This document shows, piece after piece, positions 51,165 to 60,082 of a stretch of 64,000 nucleotides of DNA (position 1 is its first letter; the number at the start of each line of letters is the position of its first letter). A model generated the notes under the pieces. The model did not search any database. It was given only the letters and a program-made list of their open reading frames with translations, and had not been told where the DNA came from. A program made the translations under genes and the position numbers. The stretch is from Psychroserpens sp041224425 (GTDB lineage Bacteria; Bacteroidota; Bacteroidia; Flavobacteriales; Flavobacteriaceae): positions 62,001 to 126,000 of the forward strand of contig NZ_JBGFGL010000071.1 of the NCBI RefSeq assembly GCF_041224425.1. The letters run 5' to 3'.

Positions 51165-53075
51165 ATGATTAGAACGTCGTGGTTGCTTTTTCTGCTTTTG
51201 CTTATACCGACATTTGACTATTCACAAGAAAAAGAATTACTTCAGTCTTTTTTGATTTCACTTGAACTCACTGAAAATGCCAATGCTGTTGTGAGAATGG
51301 AAAATACCAATATTGAAATTCTCTCCATAGATAGAATGGTTATGACCAAGAAAAGAATTGTAACCATCCTGAATTCTTCAGCCAATAATAAGCATAGAGC
51401 CTATGCAAACTATGATGAAAGCACAAAAATCAAAAAGCTTGAAGCTACAATTTATGATAAGTTTGGAGAAGAGATCAAAAAGATAAAAGAACGTGATTTT
51501 ATTGATCAATCTGCAGTTAGTGGTGGAACTTTGTATTCTGATAGTCGTGTAAAGTATTTAGATTACACACCTATTTCATATCCTTATACGGTTGTTTTTG
51601 AGGTTGAAGTCGAGTATAGGTCCACTGCGTTTATTCATTCTTGGACACCAATCGAAGGTTTTTATACAAGTACACAAAGCGCATCCTATAGAATTCAAAA
51701 TAATACAGGTATAGAGCTTAAGGTTAAAGCTACAAATTTGGAACATTACAATATTGAAAAGATTGATGACACGAATTATAAAGCAAAAAATCTAAAAGCT
51801 TTACGATATGAGTCTTACAGTCCGTCATTTGATGTTTTTGCACCCAAATTAGAAGTGGCTTTATTAGAGTTTTCTTATGAAGGTTACAATGGTCATACCA
51901 GAGATTGGGAAAGTATGGGTAAATGGATGTATGATGAATTGCTACAAGATAGAGACCTTGTGTCTGAATCTACAAAAGCTATTATTTTAGGTCTTGTTGA
52001 AGGTATTGAAGATCCCATTGAAAAGGCTGAAATAGTTTATAATTATGTTCAAGAAAACACCAGATATGTTAGTGTCCAAGAAGGAATTGGAGGAATACAA
52101 CCTATTGAAGCTTCTATGGTAGATAAGGTTAAGTATGGAGATTGTAAAGGGCTTTCCAATTATACCAAAGCATTACTAGACATTGTTGGTGTTGAATCTT
52201 ACTATACCAGAGTTTATGGCTCTGATGAGTTGGTTAATGTTAATGAAGATTTTGTGACTTTTATTGGGCAAACAAACCATGTCATCCTATATCTGCCATA
52301 TGAAGGAACTGATTACTGGCTAGAGTGCACTAGTCAAACAACTCCTTTCGGATTTACGGCAAATTTTACAGATGATAGGGACGTTTTTGTAATTTCACCT
52401 GAAGGTGGTAAAATTGTCCATACTAAAGCCTATAAAACCGACGAAAATTTATTGGATACAAAAGCTGAAATTGTTTTTGATGAAAACGGGAGTTTTGAGG
52501 CCAAAGTCGTTTCAAAATCTTATGGTACTCAGTATGGACGTCATAGTGAAAAGGAACTTCTGACTAGTAAAGACTGTGAGCTTTCCTTCAAGAATTATTG
52601 GAGTTATATCAACGCCCTTAATATTCAGGAAATAGATTTTGAAAACGATAAGGATAGTATCGTTTTTACTGAGTCCTTAAAGTTATCTGCTACTCGCTAT
52701 GCAGCAAAAGCAGGGAATCGACTCTTGCTTCAGCCAAATGCGTTCAATAGAATTGAATCTGCTCCTAAACGTTATTCAAAAAGAACCTTGCCATTTGAAA
52801 TTGAAAGGGGTTTTTCAGATACCGACAGTTATACCATCGAAATCCCAGAAAACTTTACAGTGGAGGCTCTTATGGATGCCATTTCCATAGAAAATAAATT
52901 TGGAACGTATAAAGCTTCCGTAACCAAAATAGCTGATAATAAGCTTGAATACAAGCGTGAATTTGTGATACATAAAGGCCAGTATGCTAAAGAAGAATAT
53001 AAAGACTTCAGGGAATTTTGGCTTAATGTTGTAAAACACGATAAATCTAAAATTGTTGTAAAACCTAAAACCTAA
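51165..53075 (+). CDS. DUF3857 and transglutaminase-like domain protein
   Basis: 636 aa, exported (signal peptide 1-20, ending FDYSQ). Residues about 40-260 are DUF3857. Then comes a transglutaminase-like region with the nucleophile Cys in KYGDCKGLSNYTKAL and the histidine in TNHVILYLP; the third position is Glu in WLECTSQ. The C-terminal part (DNLLDTKAEIVF onward) is a beta-rich region. It is followed 3 bp downstream by a paralog without the cysteine. The substrate is unknown. Confidence 0.85.
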   Translation: MIRTSWLLFLLLLIPTFDYSQEKELLQSFLISLELTENANAVVRMENTNIEILSIDRMVMTKKRIVTILNSSANNKHRAYANYDESTKIKKLEATIYDKFGEEIKKIKERDFIDQSAVSGGTLYSDSRVKYLDYTPISYPYTVVFEVEVEYRSTAFIHSWTPIEGFYTSTQSASYRIQNNTGIELKVKATNLEHYNIEKIDDTNYKAKNLKALRYESYSPSFDVFAPKLEVALLEFSYEGYNGHTRDWESMGKWMYDELLQDRDLVSESTKAIILGLVEGIEDPIEKAEIVYNYVQENTRYVSVQEGIGGIQPIEASMVDKVKYGDCKGLSNYTKALLDIVGVESYYTRVYGSDELVNVNEDFVTFIGQTNHVILYLPYEGTDYWLECTSQTTPFGFTANFTDDRDVFVISPEGGKIVHTKAYKTDENLLDTKAEIVFDENGSFEAKVVSKSYGTQYGRHSEKELLTSKDCELSFKNYWSYINALNIQEIDFENDKDSIVFTESLKLSATRYAAKAGNRLLLQPNAFNRIESAPKRYSKRTLPFEIERGFSDTDSYTIEIPENFTVEALMDAISIENKFGTYKASVTKIADNKLEYKREFVIHKGQYAKEEYKDFREFWLNVVKHDKSKIVVKPKT

Positions 53076-53078
53076 TAC

Positions 53079-55097
53079 ATGAAAAAAATCCTATGTATCA
53101 TCATCTTGTTGGTATCACAAATATCAATCAGCCAGAATTATAGATTTGGTAAAGTAAGTGAGGAGGAAATTCAAGAAAAAACGCATCCAGAGTATCCAGA
53201 AGCAAGTGCAGCTATATTGTATAAAAATATTAAGGTGAGTTTTGATTATCAGCAAAGTAGAGGTTTTGTACAGAATAAAGACGTGCATGAGCGTATTAAG
53301 ATCTACACTAAAGAAGGCTTTGATTATGCCACTCGAATATTCAATCTTTATCAAGGTGAGCGTAGTTCAGATTCAGAAGAAGTATTGTCATTAAAGGCGT
53401 ATACATACAATCTTGAAGGAGGAAAAATAGTAAAGGAAAAGCTCGATAAAGATGGTATTTTTGAAGAAGAGACTAGCCGATACAATAAGCGATATAAGTT
53501 TACAATGCCTAACGTAAAGGAAGGCTGTGTTATTGAGTTTGAATACACCATCCAATCCGTCTTTTCAGCTATTGATGATGTAGAAATCCAGCAAATGATT
53601 CCTATTAAGCGTATGGAGCTAAAGATAATAACTCCAGAGTACTATAAGTATTCTAGAGTTTTAAACCCAAAAGCAAGCTATGTACCGCCATTTCAGGAAA
53701 TAAAAGGAAGAGATCAAATCAGATATCAGACAAAATCTTCAGGAAGAAGTAACAGTAATATGACACAATTTACGACAGAGTCAATTGATCTGGAAACAAA
53801 TATCATTTCAGCTGATCTTGATAATATACCTCCATTGAAAAATGAGAGTTATGTAGATAACTTAAGAAATTATCAAGCTAAGATTATCATGGAGCTCGTT
53901 CAGATTGATTTTCCAGGAGAGCAACTTAAGAACCTTTCAACTTCATGGGAAAAAGTAACCAAAACAATTTATAACAGTCAAGAGTTTGGTGAGCAATTAC
54001 GAAAAGACAGATATTATAAGGATGATATTGATGCTTTGTTGTCTTCAGCACAAACAAACGATCCGATTCAAAAAGCGGGATTGGTTTACAATTTTGTTAA
54101 ATCTAAAGTAAAATGGAATGATTACTATGGTTACTTTACAGATCAAGGAGTTACCAAAGCTTATAAGGAAGGTGTAGGTAACATTGGCGACATCAACTTA
54201 ATGTTAACCTCAATGTTGCGTTACGTGGGATTAGATGCTAACCCAGTTTTGATCAGTACTAAAAACAATGGTATTCCTTTAGTGCCAACTCGAAACGGTT
54301 TCAATTATGTGGTGTCGGCAGTAAGTTTTGATGGAGGCATTGTACTTCTCGATGCTTCAAGAAAGTTCTGTACGGCAAATATAATGCCTGTCAATACTTT
54401 AAACTGGATGGGAAGAATGATTAGAGAAGATGGAAGTTCGGGTTGGATTAACCTCGTTCCAAGCATGTCTTCTAAGGAGTCAGTATCCTTGAATGTGAAA
54501 CTAAATGAAGACCTTTCAGCGTCAGGTAAAGCTCGTCATCAATACACGAATTATCAAGCTAAAAACATTCGTAATCGTTTCAACAATATGGGAGATGATC
54601 AAATAGCGGAAAGTATCGCAAGTGGTAATGGTGAAATTGAAATTTCGGAACTGGAAGTTGAGCATTTATATGATTTGAATGAACCAGTAAATGAATCGTA
54701 TTCCTACGTTTTAGATAATGCTATGGAGGATATTGGTGGCAATTTGTATGTGAAACCAATGTTGTTTTTAACATCAGAAGAGAATCCTTTTAAAGCAGAC
54801 ACAAGGGTTTATCCAATTGATTTCGTTTACCCGATTTCTGATTCCTACAGAATCAATGTCATGCTTCCTGAAGGCTATGCAATAGAATCTCTTCCTGAAA
54901 GCATTAAATACCAATTTAATGGAACCGATGGGGAATTTACTTACTTCGCTAAAGCCAATGGAAATTTTATTCAGTTCATTATTTCGTTTGACCTTAATAA
55001 AACTTTAATTTTACCGGAGGAATATGAACAATTCAAAGAGTTTTTTCAGTTAATGATTGAAAAACAGAATGAACAGGTTGTTCTCAAAAAGGTTTAA
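53079..55097 (+). CDS. DUF3857 protein with a degenerate transglutaminase-like domain
   Basis: 672 aa, signal peptide (1-18, ending SISQ). Plan as in the previous gene, but the Cys position is lost: GNIGDINLMLTSMLRYVGLD replaces the GDCK motif, and the histidine is replaced by a tyrosine in GFNYVVSAVSF. LLDAS retains the third position. It is therefore probably not an active transglutaminase. It starts 3 bp after its active-looking paralog and ends at the very base before the MazG-like gene. Confidence 0.85.
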   Translation: MKKILCIIILLVSQISISQNYRFGKVSEEEIQEKTHPEYPEASAAILYKNIKVSFDYQQSRGFVQNKDVHERIKIYTKEGFDYATRIFNLYQGERSSDSEEVLSLKAYTYNLEGGKIVKEKLDKDGIFEEETSRYNKRYKFTMPNVKEGCVIEFEYTIQSVFSAIDDVEIQQMIPIKRMELKIITPEYYKYSRVLNPKASYVPPFQEIKGRDQIRYQTKSSGRSNSNMTQFTTESIDLETNIISADLDNIPPLKNESYVDNLRNYQAKIIMELVQIDFPGEQLKNLSTSWEKVTKTIYNSQEFGEQLRKDRYYKDDIDALLSSAQTNDPIQKAGLVYNFVKSKVKWNDYYGYFTDQGVTKAYKEGVGNIGDINLMLTSMLRYVGLDANPVLISTKNNGIPLVPTRNGFNYVVSAVSFDGGIVLLDASRKFCTANIMPVNTLNWMGRMIREDGSSGWINLVPSMSSKESVSLNVKLNEDLSASGKARHQYTNYQAKNIRNRFNNMGDDQIAESIASGNGEIEISELEVEHLYDLNEPVNESYSYVLDNAMEDIGGNLYVKPMLFLTSEENPFKADTRVYPIDFVYPISDSYRINVMLPEGYAIESLPESIKYQFNGTDGEFTYFAKANGNFIQFIISFDLNKTLILPEEYEQFKEFFQLMIEKQNEQVVLKKV

Positions 55098-55424
55098 ATG
55101 GATTTAAAACACGCACAACTCGATGTTGATCAATGGATAAAAACCCATGGTGTTCGTTATTTCAATGAACTTACCAATATGGCACAACTTACTGAAGAAG
55201 TAGGCGAAGTAGCTCGTATCATAGCTCGTCGTTATGGGGAACAAAGTGAAAAGGAAAGTGATAAAGACAAGGACTTGGGAGAAGAGCTTGCCGATGTCGT
55301 TTTTGTAGTACTTTGCTTGGCTAATCAAACTGGTATTGATCTTCAAAAAGCCTTTGATAAAAAAATGGATAAGAAGACCAAGAGAGATCATGATAGGCAT
55401 CATAACAACGAGAAACTAAAGTAG
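55098..55424 (+). CDS. MazG-like nucleotide pyrophosphohydrolase
   Basis: 108 aa; proteins of this type hydrolyse NTPs or dNTPs to the monophosphate. The metal-binding motifs are TEEVGEVARIIAR and GEELADVVFVVLC, i.e. the EExxE and ExxD pairs. The start codon directly follows the stop of the DUF3857 gene, so it is probably translationally coupled. Highly charged C-terminus with Lys and His. The substrate is not determined. Confidence 0.9.
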   Translation: MDLKHAQLDVDQWIKTHGVRYFNELTNMAQLTEEVGEVARIIARRYGEQSEKESDKDKDLGEELADVVFVVLCLANQTGIDLQKAFDKKMDKKTKRDHDRHHNNEKLK

Positions 55425-55472
55425 TTAAAAAATTAAACACCTCTTTTCTGCTAGAGGTATAAAAGCCTAAGA

Positions 55473-56696
55473 ATGAACGTGCATCTTCTTAAATCCTCAG
55501 TTGTCAATAATTCCCATATAACCATTACAGGTTCAAAAAGTGAATCCAATAGGTTATTGTTACTTCAGGCTTTATTTCCAACCCTGAACATTAAAAACCT
55601 CTCCAATTCTGACGATACCAAAGTAATGCAAAGAGCTTTACAAAGTTCAGAAAATGTTATTGATATTCATCACGCTGGAACTGCCATGCGGTTTCTTACG
55701 GCTTATTTTGCAACACAAAAAGATAAGAATGTCGTACTAACTGGTTCATCAAGAATGAAGGAGCGTCCCATAGAAATTTTGGTCGATGCGCTAAGAAGCC
55801 TTGGAGCAAACATAGACTATTTAGAAACTGAAGGTTGCCCTCCATTAAAAGTTTACGGACAAGAACTTACAAAAGATCAAGTGACTTTAAATGCCAATGT
55901 AAGTAGTCAATATATTTCAGCTTTACTACTCATAGCACCAAAACTTAAAAACGGATTGCAGTTGATCCTAAAAGGGCACATAACTTCTTTGCCCTACATC
56001 AATATGACCTTGCAATTGTTAAATAGTATTGGTGTGGAAACTAAGTTCGAAGATAACAAGATTACAGTATTTCCCTTGATAGAAAATCCAACTAAAGAAA
56101 CCCTAATTGTAGAGTCAGATTGGTCTTCAGCATCTTATTTTTTTAGTATCGTGGCTTTAAGTCCGTTGGGCACGACCATAAAACTGTCATCATACAAGCC
56201 TCAAAGCTTGCAAGGTGATTCAGTATTGATTGCTATTTATAAAGATTTCGGAGTTTCTACTACTTATGAGGATCATACGCTCATTTTGAAAAAGGATAGT
56301 GAGAATCATAAAATAAAAAGTTACGACTTAAATCGAGCTCCAGATATTGCCCAAACAATTGCTATCACTTGCTTTGCCTTAGGAATAGAATGTCATATTA
56401 CAGGATTGCATACCTTGAAAATTAAGGAAACCGATCGATTGGAAGCTTTGAAAATTGAAATCGAAAAATTAGGTGGTCAACTTTCCATAACAGGAGAATC
56501 ACTTCATTTAAAAAAAGCAGAAGACATTACATCTAGCGTTGCCATTGAAACTTACAACGATCATAGAATGGCTATGGCTTTTGCACCATTGGCCTTGAAA
56601 GTGCCATTACAGATATGTGATGCCGAGGTTGTGAGCAAGTCTTATCCTGGTTTTTGGAACGATTTAGAAGCCCTCGGATTTGCGTTTTCAGAATAA
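55473..56696 (+). CDS. aroA: 3-phosphoshikimate 1-carboxyvinyltransferase (EPSP synthase)
   Basis: 407 aa; makes EPSP from shikimate-3-phosphate and phosphoenolpyruvate. The substrate-binding start is TGSKSESNRLLLLQAL, then HHAGTAMRFLTA for PEP, SSQYISALLL, and KIKETDRLEAL plus NDHRMAMAFAPLA near the end. It is a short variant of the family, as usual in Bacteroidetes. It lies away from the aromatic operon and is not behind the attenuator. A weak hairpin follows the MazG gene before it. Confidence 0.95.
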   Translation: MNVHLLKSSVVNNSHITITGSKSESNRLLLLQALFPTLNIKNLSNSDDTKVMQRALQSSENVIDIHHAGTAMRFLTAYFATQKDKNVVLTGSSRMKERPIEILVDALRSLGANIDYLETEGCPPLKVYGQELTKDQVTLNANVSSQYISALLLIAPKLKNGLQLILKGHITSLPYINMTLQLLNSIGVETKFEDNKITVFPLIENPTKETLIVESDWSSASYFFSIVALSPLGTTIKLSSYKPQSLQGDSVLIAIYKDFGVSTTYEDHTLILKKDSENHKIKSYDLNRAPDIAQTIAITCFALGIECHITGLHTLKIKETDRLEALKIEIEKLGGQLSITGESLHLKKAEDITSSVAIETYNDHRMAMAFAPLALKVPLQICDAEVVSKSYPGFWNDLEALGFAFSE

Positions 56697-56710
56697 AAAC
56701 CGCTATTTAC

Positions 56711-56742
56711 TTGACAACCCCTACTTTGAGATTGTATATTTG
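56711..56742 (+). promoter_or_regulatory. Bacteroidetes-type promoter of queA
   Basis: TTG at 56711-56713, 21-bp spacer, TATATTTG at 56735-56742, a perfect -7 element; ATG 23 bp downstream. Confidence 0.7.
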
Positions 56743-56765
56743 CAACTTCAAAAAAACAAGTACAA

Positions 56766-57815
56766 ATGAAATTATCACACTTCAATTTTAAATTACCAGA
56801 AGAATTATTAGCCGAACACCCTTCAGATATTAGAGACGAGTCGCGATTAATGGTCTTAGATAGAAAAAACCAAACGATTGAGCATAAGCTATTTAAAGAC
56901 ATTATTGATTATTTCGAGGAAGACGATGTCATGATTTTGAATAATACAAAGGTGTTTCCGGCGCGTTTATTCGGAAACAAAGAAAAGACTGGAGCTAGAA
57001 TCGAAGTGTTTTTGCTGAGAGAGTTAAATGAAGAGCAACGTCTTTGGGATGTTTTGGTAGATCCTGCAAGAAAAATCAGAATCGGAAACAAGCTTTATTT
57101 TGGTGATGATGAAATGTTGGTTGCTGAAGTGATTGACAACACAACTTCTAGAGGTCGTACATTACGTTTCTTATATGATGGGTCTTACAGAGAATTCAGA
57201 AGAAAATTAACAGAATTGGGTGAGACACCACTTCCAAAGTATATCAAACGTGATGTTGAGCCAGAAGATGAAGAGCGTTATCAAACAATTTTTGCTAAAA
57301 AAGAAGGTGCTGTAGCAGCCCCAACAGCTGGTCTTCACTTTTCAAAGCATTTGCTTAAGCGTTTAGAAATAAAAGGTGTTCATCTTCCTGAAGTAACACT
57401 ACATGTAGGTTTAGGAACCTTCAATCCTGTTGAGGTTGAGGATTTGTCTAAGCATAAAATGGATAGTGAAGAAATTGAGATTCTTCCAGATGCAGCCGAT
57501 ATTATCAACAAGGGTATTGCAAACAAAAGACGTGTGTGTGCAGTTGGAACCACTTCAATGAGAACTATTGAAAGTTCTGTGTCTTCAAGTGGAACATTGA
57601 ACCCGTATTCGGGATGGACGAACAAGTTTATTTTTCCACCTTATGAATTCAGTATCGCCAATAGTATGATTACTAATTTTCACACCCCAAAATCTACCTT
57701 ATTGATGATGGTCTCAGCTTTTGCTGGTCATGATTTTGTAAAAGAAGCTTATGATGTGGCTGTAAAGGAAAAATACCGTTTTTATACTTATGGTGATTCA
57801 ATGTTGATCATATAA
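56766..57815 (+). CDS. queA: S-adenosylmethionine:tRNA ribosyltransferase-isomerase
   Basis: 349 aa; makes epoxyqueuosine in tRNA anticodons from SAM. Typical blocks are LPEELLAEHPSDIRDESRLMV-type start (here split after HPSD), NNTKVFPARLFG, AAPTAGLHFSK, LHVGLGTFNPVEVEDL and TNFHTPKSTLLMMVSAFAG. Length and start are standard. It has its own promoter and terminator. Confidence 0.97.
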   Translation: MKLSHFNFKLPEELLAEHPSDIRDESRLMVLDRKNQTIEHKLFKDIIDYFEEDDVMILNNTKVFPARLFGNKEKTGARIEVFLLRELNEEQRLWDVLVDPARKIRIGNKLYFGDDEMLVAEVIDNTTSRGRTLRFLYDGSYREFRRKLTELGETPLPKYIKRDVEPEDEERYQTIFAKKEGAVAAPTAGLHFSKHLLKRLEIKGVHLPEVTLHVGLGTFNPVEVEDLSKHKMDSEEIEILPDAADIINKGIANKRRVCAVGTTSMRTIESSVSSSGTLNPYSGWTNKFIFPPYEFSIANSMITNFHTPKSTLLMMVSAFAGHDFVKEAYDVAVKEKYRFYTYGDSMLII

Positions 57816-57837
57816 TTTTTTAGAATATTATCAATGA

Positions 57838-57869
57838 AAAGCCTTGTCATTTTTGATAAGGCTTTTTTG
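57838..57869 (+). terminator. Terminator of queA
   Basis: AAAGCCTTGTC / GATAAGGCTTTTTT (one G-U pair), six-base loop, T-run. Confidence 0.85.
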
Positions 57870-57894
57870 GTTATGTTAATGAGTTTGCTTTAAT

Positions 57895-57902
57895 TACTTT
57901 TG
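57895..57902 (+). promoter_or_regulatory. Promoter -7 element of rlmN
   Basis: TACTTTTG fits TAnnTTTG exactly and ends 6 bp before the ATG at 57909, so the mRNA could be leaderless. The -33 element is weak or absent. Confidence 0.5.
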
Positions 57903-57908
57903 CATCAA

Positions 57909-58952
57909 ATGGAAACGAAAAAAAAAGACATACGTGCCTTATCCAAAGAACAGCTACGGGATTTTTTTATAGCGCAAGGTGATAAAGCTTTTCGAGGGAA
58001 TCAAGTATATGAATGGTTGTGGAGTAAAAGTGTTCACAGTTTTGAGGACATGACCAATATTTCCATTGAAACCCGAAAAATGCTTGAAGATCATTTCACG
58101 ATTAATCATATTGAAGTTGATCAATTACAACGAAGTAGTGATGGAACCATTAAAAATGCAGTAAGGCTTCACGATAATTTAATTGTTGAATCTGTTTTAA
58201 TTCCCGCTAAAAATCGTACAACAGCTTGTGTGTCTAGCCAGGTAGGTTGTAGTTTAGACTGTAAATTTTGTGCCACAGCTCGTTTAAAACGTATGCGCAA
58301 TTTAAATCCTGATGAAATATACGATCAGGTGGTAGCAATTGATCGCGAGAGTAAACTGTATTACAATAGGCCTTTGACTAATATTGTATTCATGGGTATG
58401 GGTGAGCCACTGATGAACTATAATAATGTTCTTAAGGCCATTGATAAGATTACTTCTCCCGAAGGATTGGGTATGTCACCAAAACGTATTGTGGTATCAA
58501 CTTCTGGTGTCCCTAAAATGATTAAAAAAATGGCCGATGAAAACGTCAAGTTCAAATTAGCTGTATCCTTGCATTCTGCCATAGATGAGGTGCGAACGTC
58601 TATTATGCCATTTAACGCTACGTTTCCTCTTAAGGATTTAAGGGAAGCTCTTGAATATTGGTATGCTAAGACTAAAAACCGTATAACTTACGAGTACGTC
58701 GTTTGGAAAGGCATTAATGATCAAAGAAAGGATGTGCAAGCCTTGATTGACTTCTGCAAGTTTGCGCCAAGTAAAGTGAATCTCATTGAGTATAATCCCA
58801 TCGACGATGGTGCCTTTCAACAAGCTGATTCAAAAGCCTTGGATATGTATGTGTCGATGCTTGAAGAAAATCATATTACGGTAACCGTAAGACGTTCACG
58901 AGGAAAGGACATTGATGCAGCCTGTGGACAATTGGCTAACAAGTCTTCATAG
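57909..58952 (+). CDS. rlmN: 23S rRNA/tRNA adenine C2-methyltransferase (radical SAM)
   Basis: 347 aa; methylates A2503 in 23S rRNA and A37 in some tRNAs. The radical-SAM cluster cysteines are C114, C118 and C121 (VGCSLDCKFCATA). The second catalytic cysteine needed for the RlmN mechanism is in AACGQL near the C-terminus. VFMGMGEPLMNY is the SAM-binding block. Start ATG 57909 (METKKKDIR); a frame from TTG 57900 overlaps the promoter -7 element. Length is standard. Confidence 0.95.
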   Translation: METKKKDIRALSKEQLRDFFIAQGDKAFRGNQVYEWLWSKSVHSFEDMTNISIETRKMLEDHFTINHIEVDQLQRSSDGTIKNAVRLHDNLIVESVLIPAKNRTTACVSSQVGCSLDCKFCATARLKRMRNLNPDEIYDQVVAIDRESKLYYNRPLTNIVFMGMGEPLMNYNNVLKAIDKITSPEGLGMSPKRIVVSTSGVPKMIKKMADENVKFKLAVSLHSAIDEVRTSIMPFNATFPLKDLREALEYWYAKTKNRITYEYVVWKGINDQRKDVQALIDFCKFAPSKVNLIEYNPIDDGAFQQADSKALDMYVSMLEENHITVTVRRSRGKDIDAACGQLANKSS

Positions 58953-58963
58953 TAGACCAATAA

Positions 58964-58994
58964 AAAAAGCCTTAAAGATTAGTTTAAGGCTTTT
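58964..58994. terminator. Bidirectional terminator
   Basis: AAAAAGCCTTAAA / TTTAAGGCTTTT with a six-base loop; T-rich in both directions. Shared by rlmN and the convergent T9SS gene. Confidence 0.85.
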
Positions 58995-59014
58995 GTAAAA
59001 AATCTATGTATTAT

Positions 59015-59836
59015 TTAAAGTACAATCTTTTTACGAATCACTGCACCAGAATTAGAATCTTTTAATTCTACTACGTAAATTCCGTTAGAAAGTGTATTAG
59101 CTTCAATAACATAAGTGTCAGTTTCCACGCTATCACTTAGTACAGATTTTCCTGTAATATCAAGAACTCTGTATTCTGTTGATTGTGGTAAATTGTACAA
59201 TCCGATACTTTTGTTTAAAGCTACAATCTTTGTATTGTTACTTTCGAATTCGTCAATACTTAAGGCTTGTTGTCCAGCTTCAATAGGATCATTTGGTGTT
59301 GTATTGTAAGCATAATCTTTTACAATTATTGAAGCACCACTAGCTGCTACTTGAATTCTAGCCCAACCGAAATGAAGGTTAGCACCAATGTAAAAGTGGA
59401 ATCCAACATATCCATCCATACCGTCACAGAATTGACTACCAGGATACCCACAACTAGAGTAGTTGAAATCAGCTCTTTGGTCACCAACAGTTGAATTTAA
59501 GCCCATAATTGGTGTTCCAGGAGCTAAATTTGAAGGATAAGCATAAGGATATGAAGAAAAGCCTACCATTAAGTTTGAATTGAAAGCAGACGCCATAGAA
59601 CTTGATGCTGGGAAAATAAAAGCAAAATTGGTTCCATTTGCACCAAATAGATAATCACCTGTACCATCATTGTCGAGGTCAATTGCATAACGCTGGTTAG
59701 CGCCATCAACTGTAACATCAGCAATGTCTGTGTACACAATTTGTCCACTGGCATTGGCAGTTCCTAATATGGCAGCTGAAAAAGCCCCATATTTTAAAAG
59801 TCTTTTTGAAAGGTTTTCAGGAGTAGTTTTTTTCAT
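59015..59836 (-). CDS. T9SS cargo protein with C-terminal sorting domain
   Basis: 273 aa. The N-terminus is an export signal (RLLKYGAFSAAILGTANASGQ). The middle part has DLDNDGTGDYLF and a region GYVGFHFYIGANLHFGWARI that resembles lectin-like jelly-roll proteins. The last 75 residues are a type A T9SS sorting domain (IGLYNLPQSTEYRVLDITGK, NGIYVVELKDSNSGAVIRKK), which sends it through the outer membrane to the cell surface. The preceding region is Ser/Gly-rich. Function unknown. Confidence 0.85.
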   Translation of the reverse strand: MKKTTPENLSKRLLKYGAFSAAILGTANASGQIVYTDIADVTVDGANQRYAIDLDNDGTGDYLFGANGTNFAFIFPASSSMASAFNSNLMVGFSSYPYAYPSNLAPGTPIMGLNSTVGDQRADFNYSSCGYPGSQFCDGMDGYVGFHFYIGANLHFGWARIQVAASGASIIVKDYAYNTTPNDPIEAGQQALSIDEFESNNTKIVALNKSIGLYNLPQSTEYRVLDITGKSVLSDSVETDTYVIEANTLSNGIYVVELKDSNSGAVIRKKIVL

Positions 59837-59918
59837 ATATTTTTGGTGTTTTTAAGGGTTAATTATCAGCTTATTCCAACTAAAGTATAAATTATATGCT
59901 GGCAAAACAAATTTATTC

Positions 59919-60077
59919 ATGAAAAAACATTCAGAAAACACTGAAAATAAGCTTACAATCAAGCTTTCTGATATTCCTTTGGAAAGTAGTTTAGGGTTGC
60001 TGGCTTATGGAGATATCGCCTTTGAAGCGTGGCGTGAAAAGAAAAAAAAGGCGAACTTAAAAAGCAAGGAAGATTAG
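59919..60077 (+). CDS. Small protein of unknown function (52 aa)
   Basis: 52 codons from ATG 59919 to TAG 60077, 5 bp before the fusion gene at 60083. The protein is hydrophilic at both ends (start KKHSENTENK, end KKKKANLKSKED) around a core IPLESSLGLLAYGDIAFEAW. No signal peptide. The tight spacing and codon use suggest that it is a real first gene of a two-gene operon. I recognise no family. It could be an accessory subunit of the neighbour, which is only inferred. Confidence 0.7.
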   Translation: MKKHSENTENKLTIKLSDIPLESSLGLLAYGDIAFEAWREKKKKANLKSKED

Positions 60078-60082
60078 ATAGA

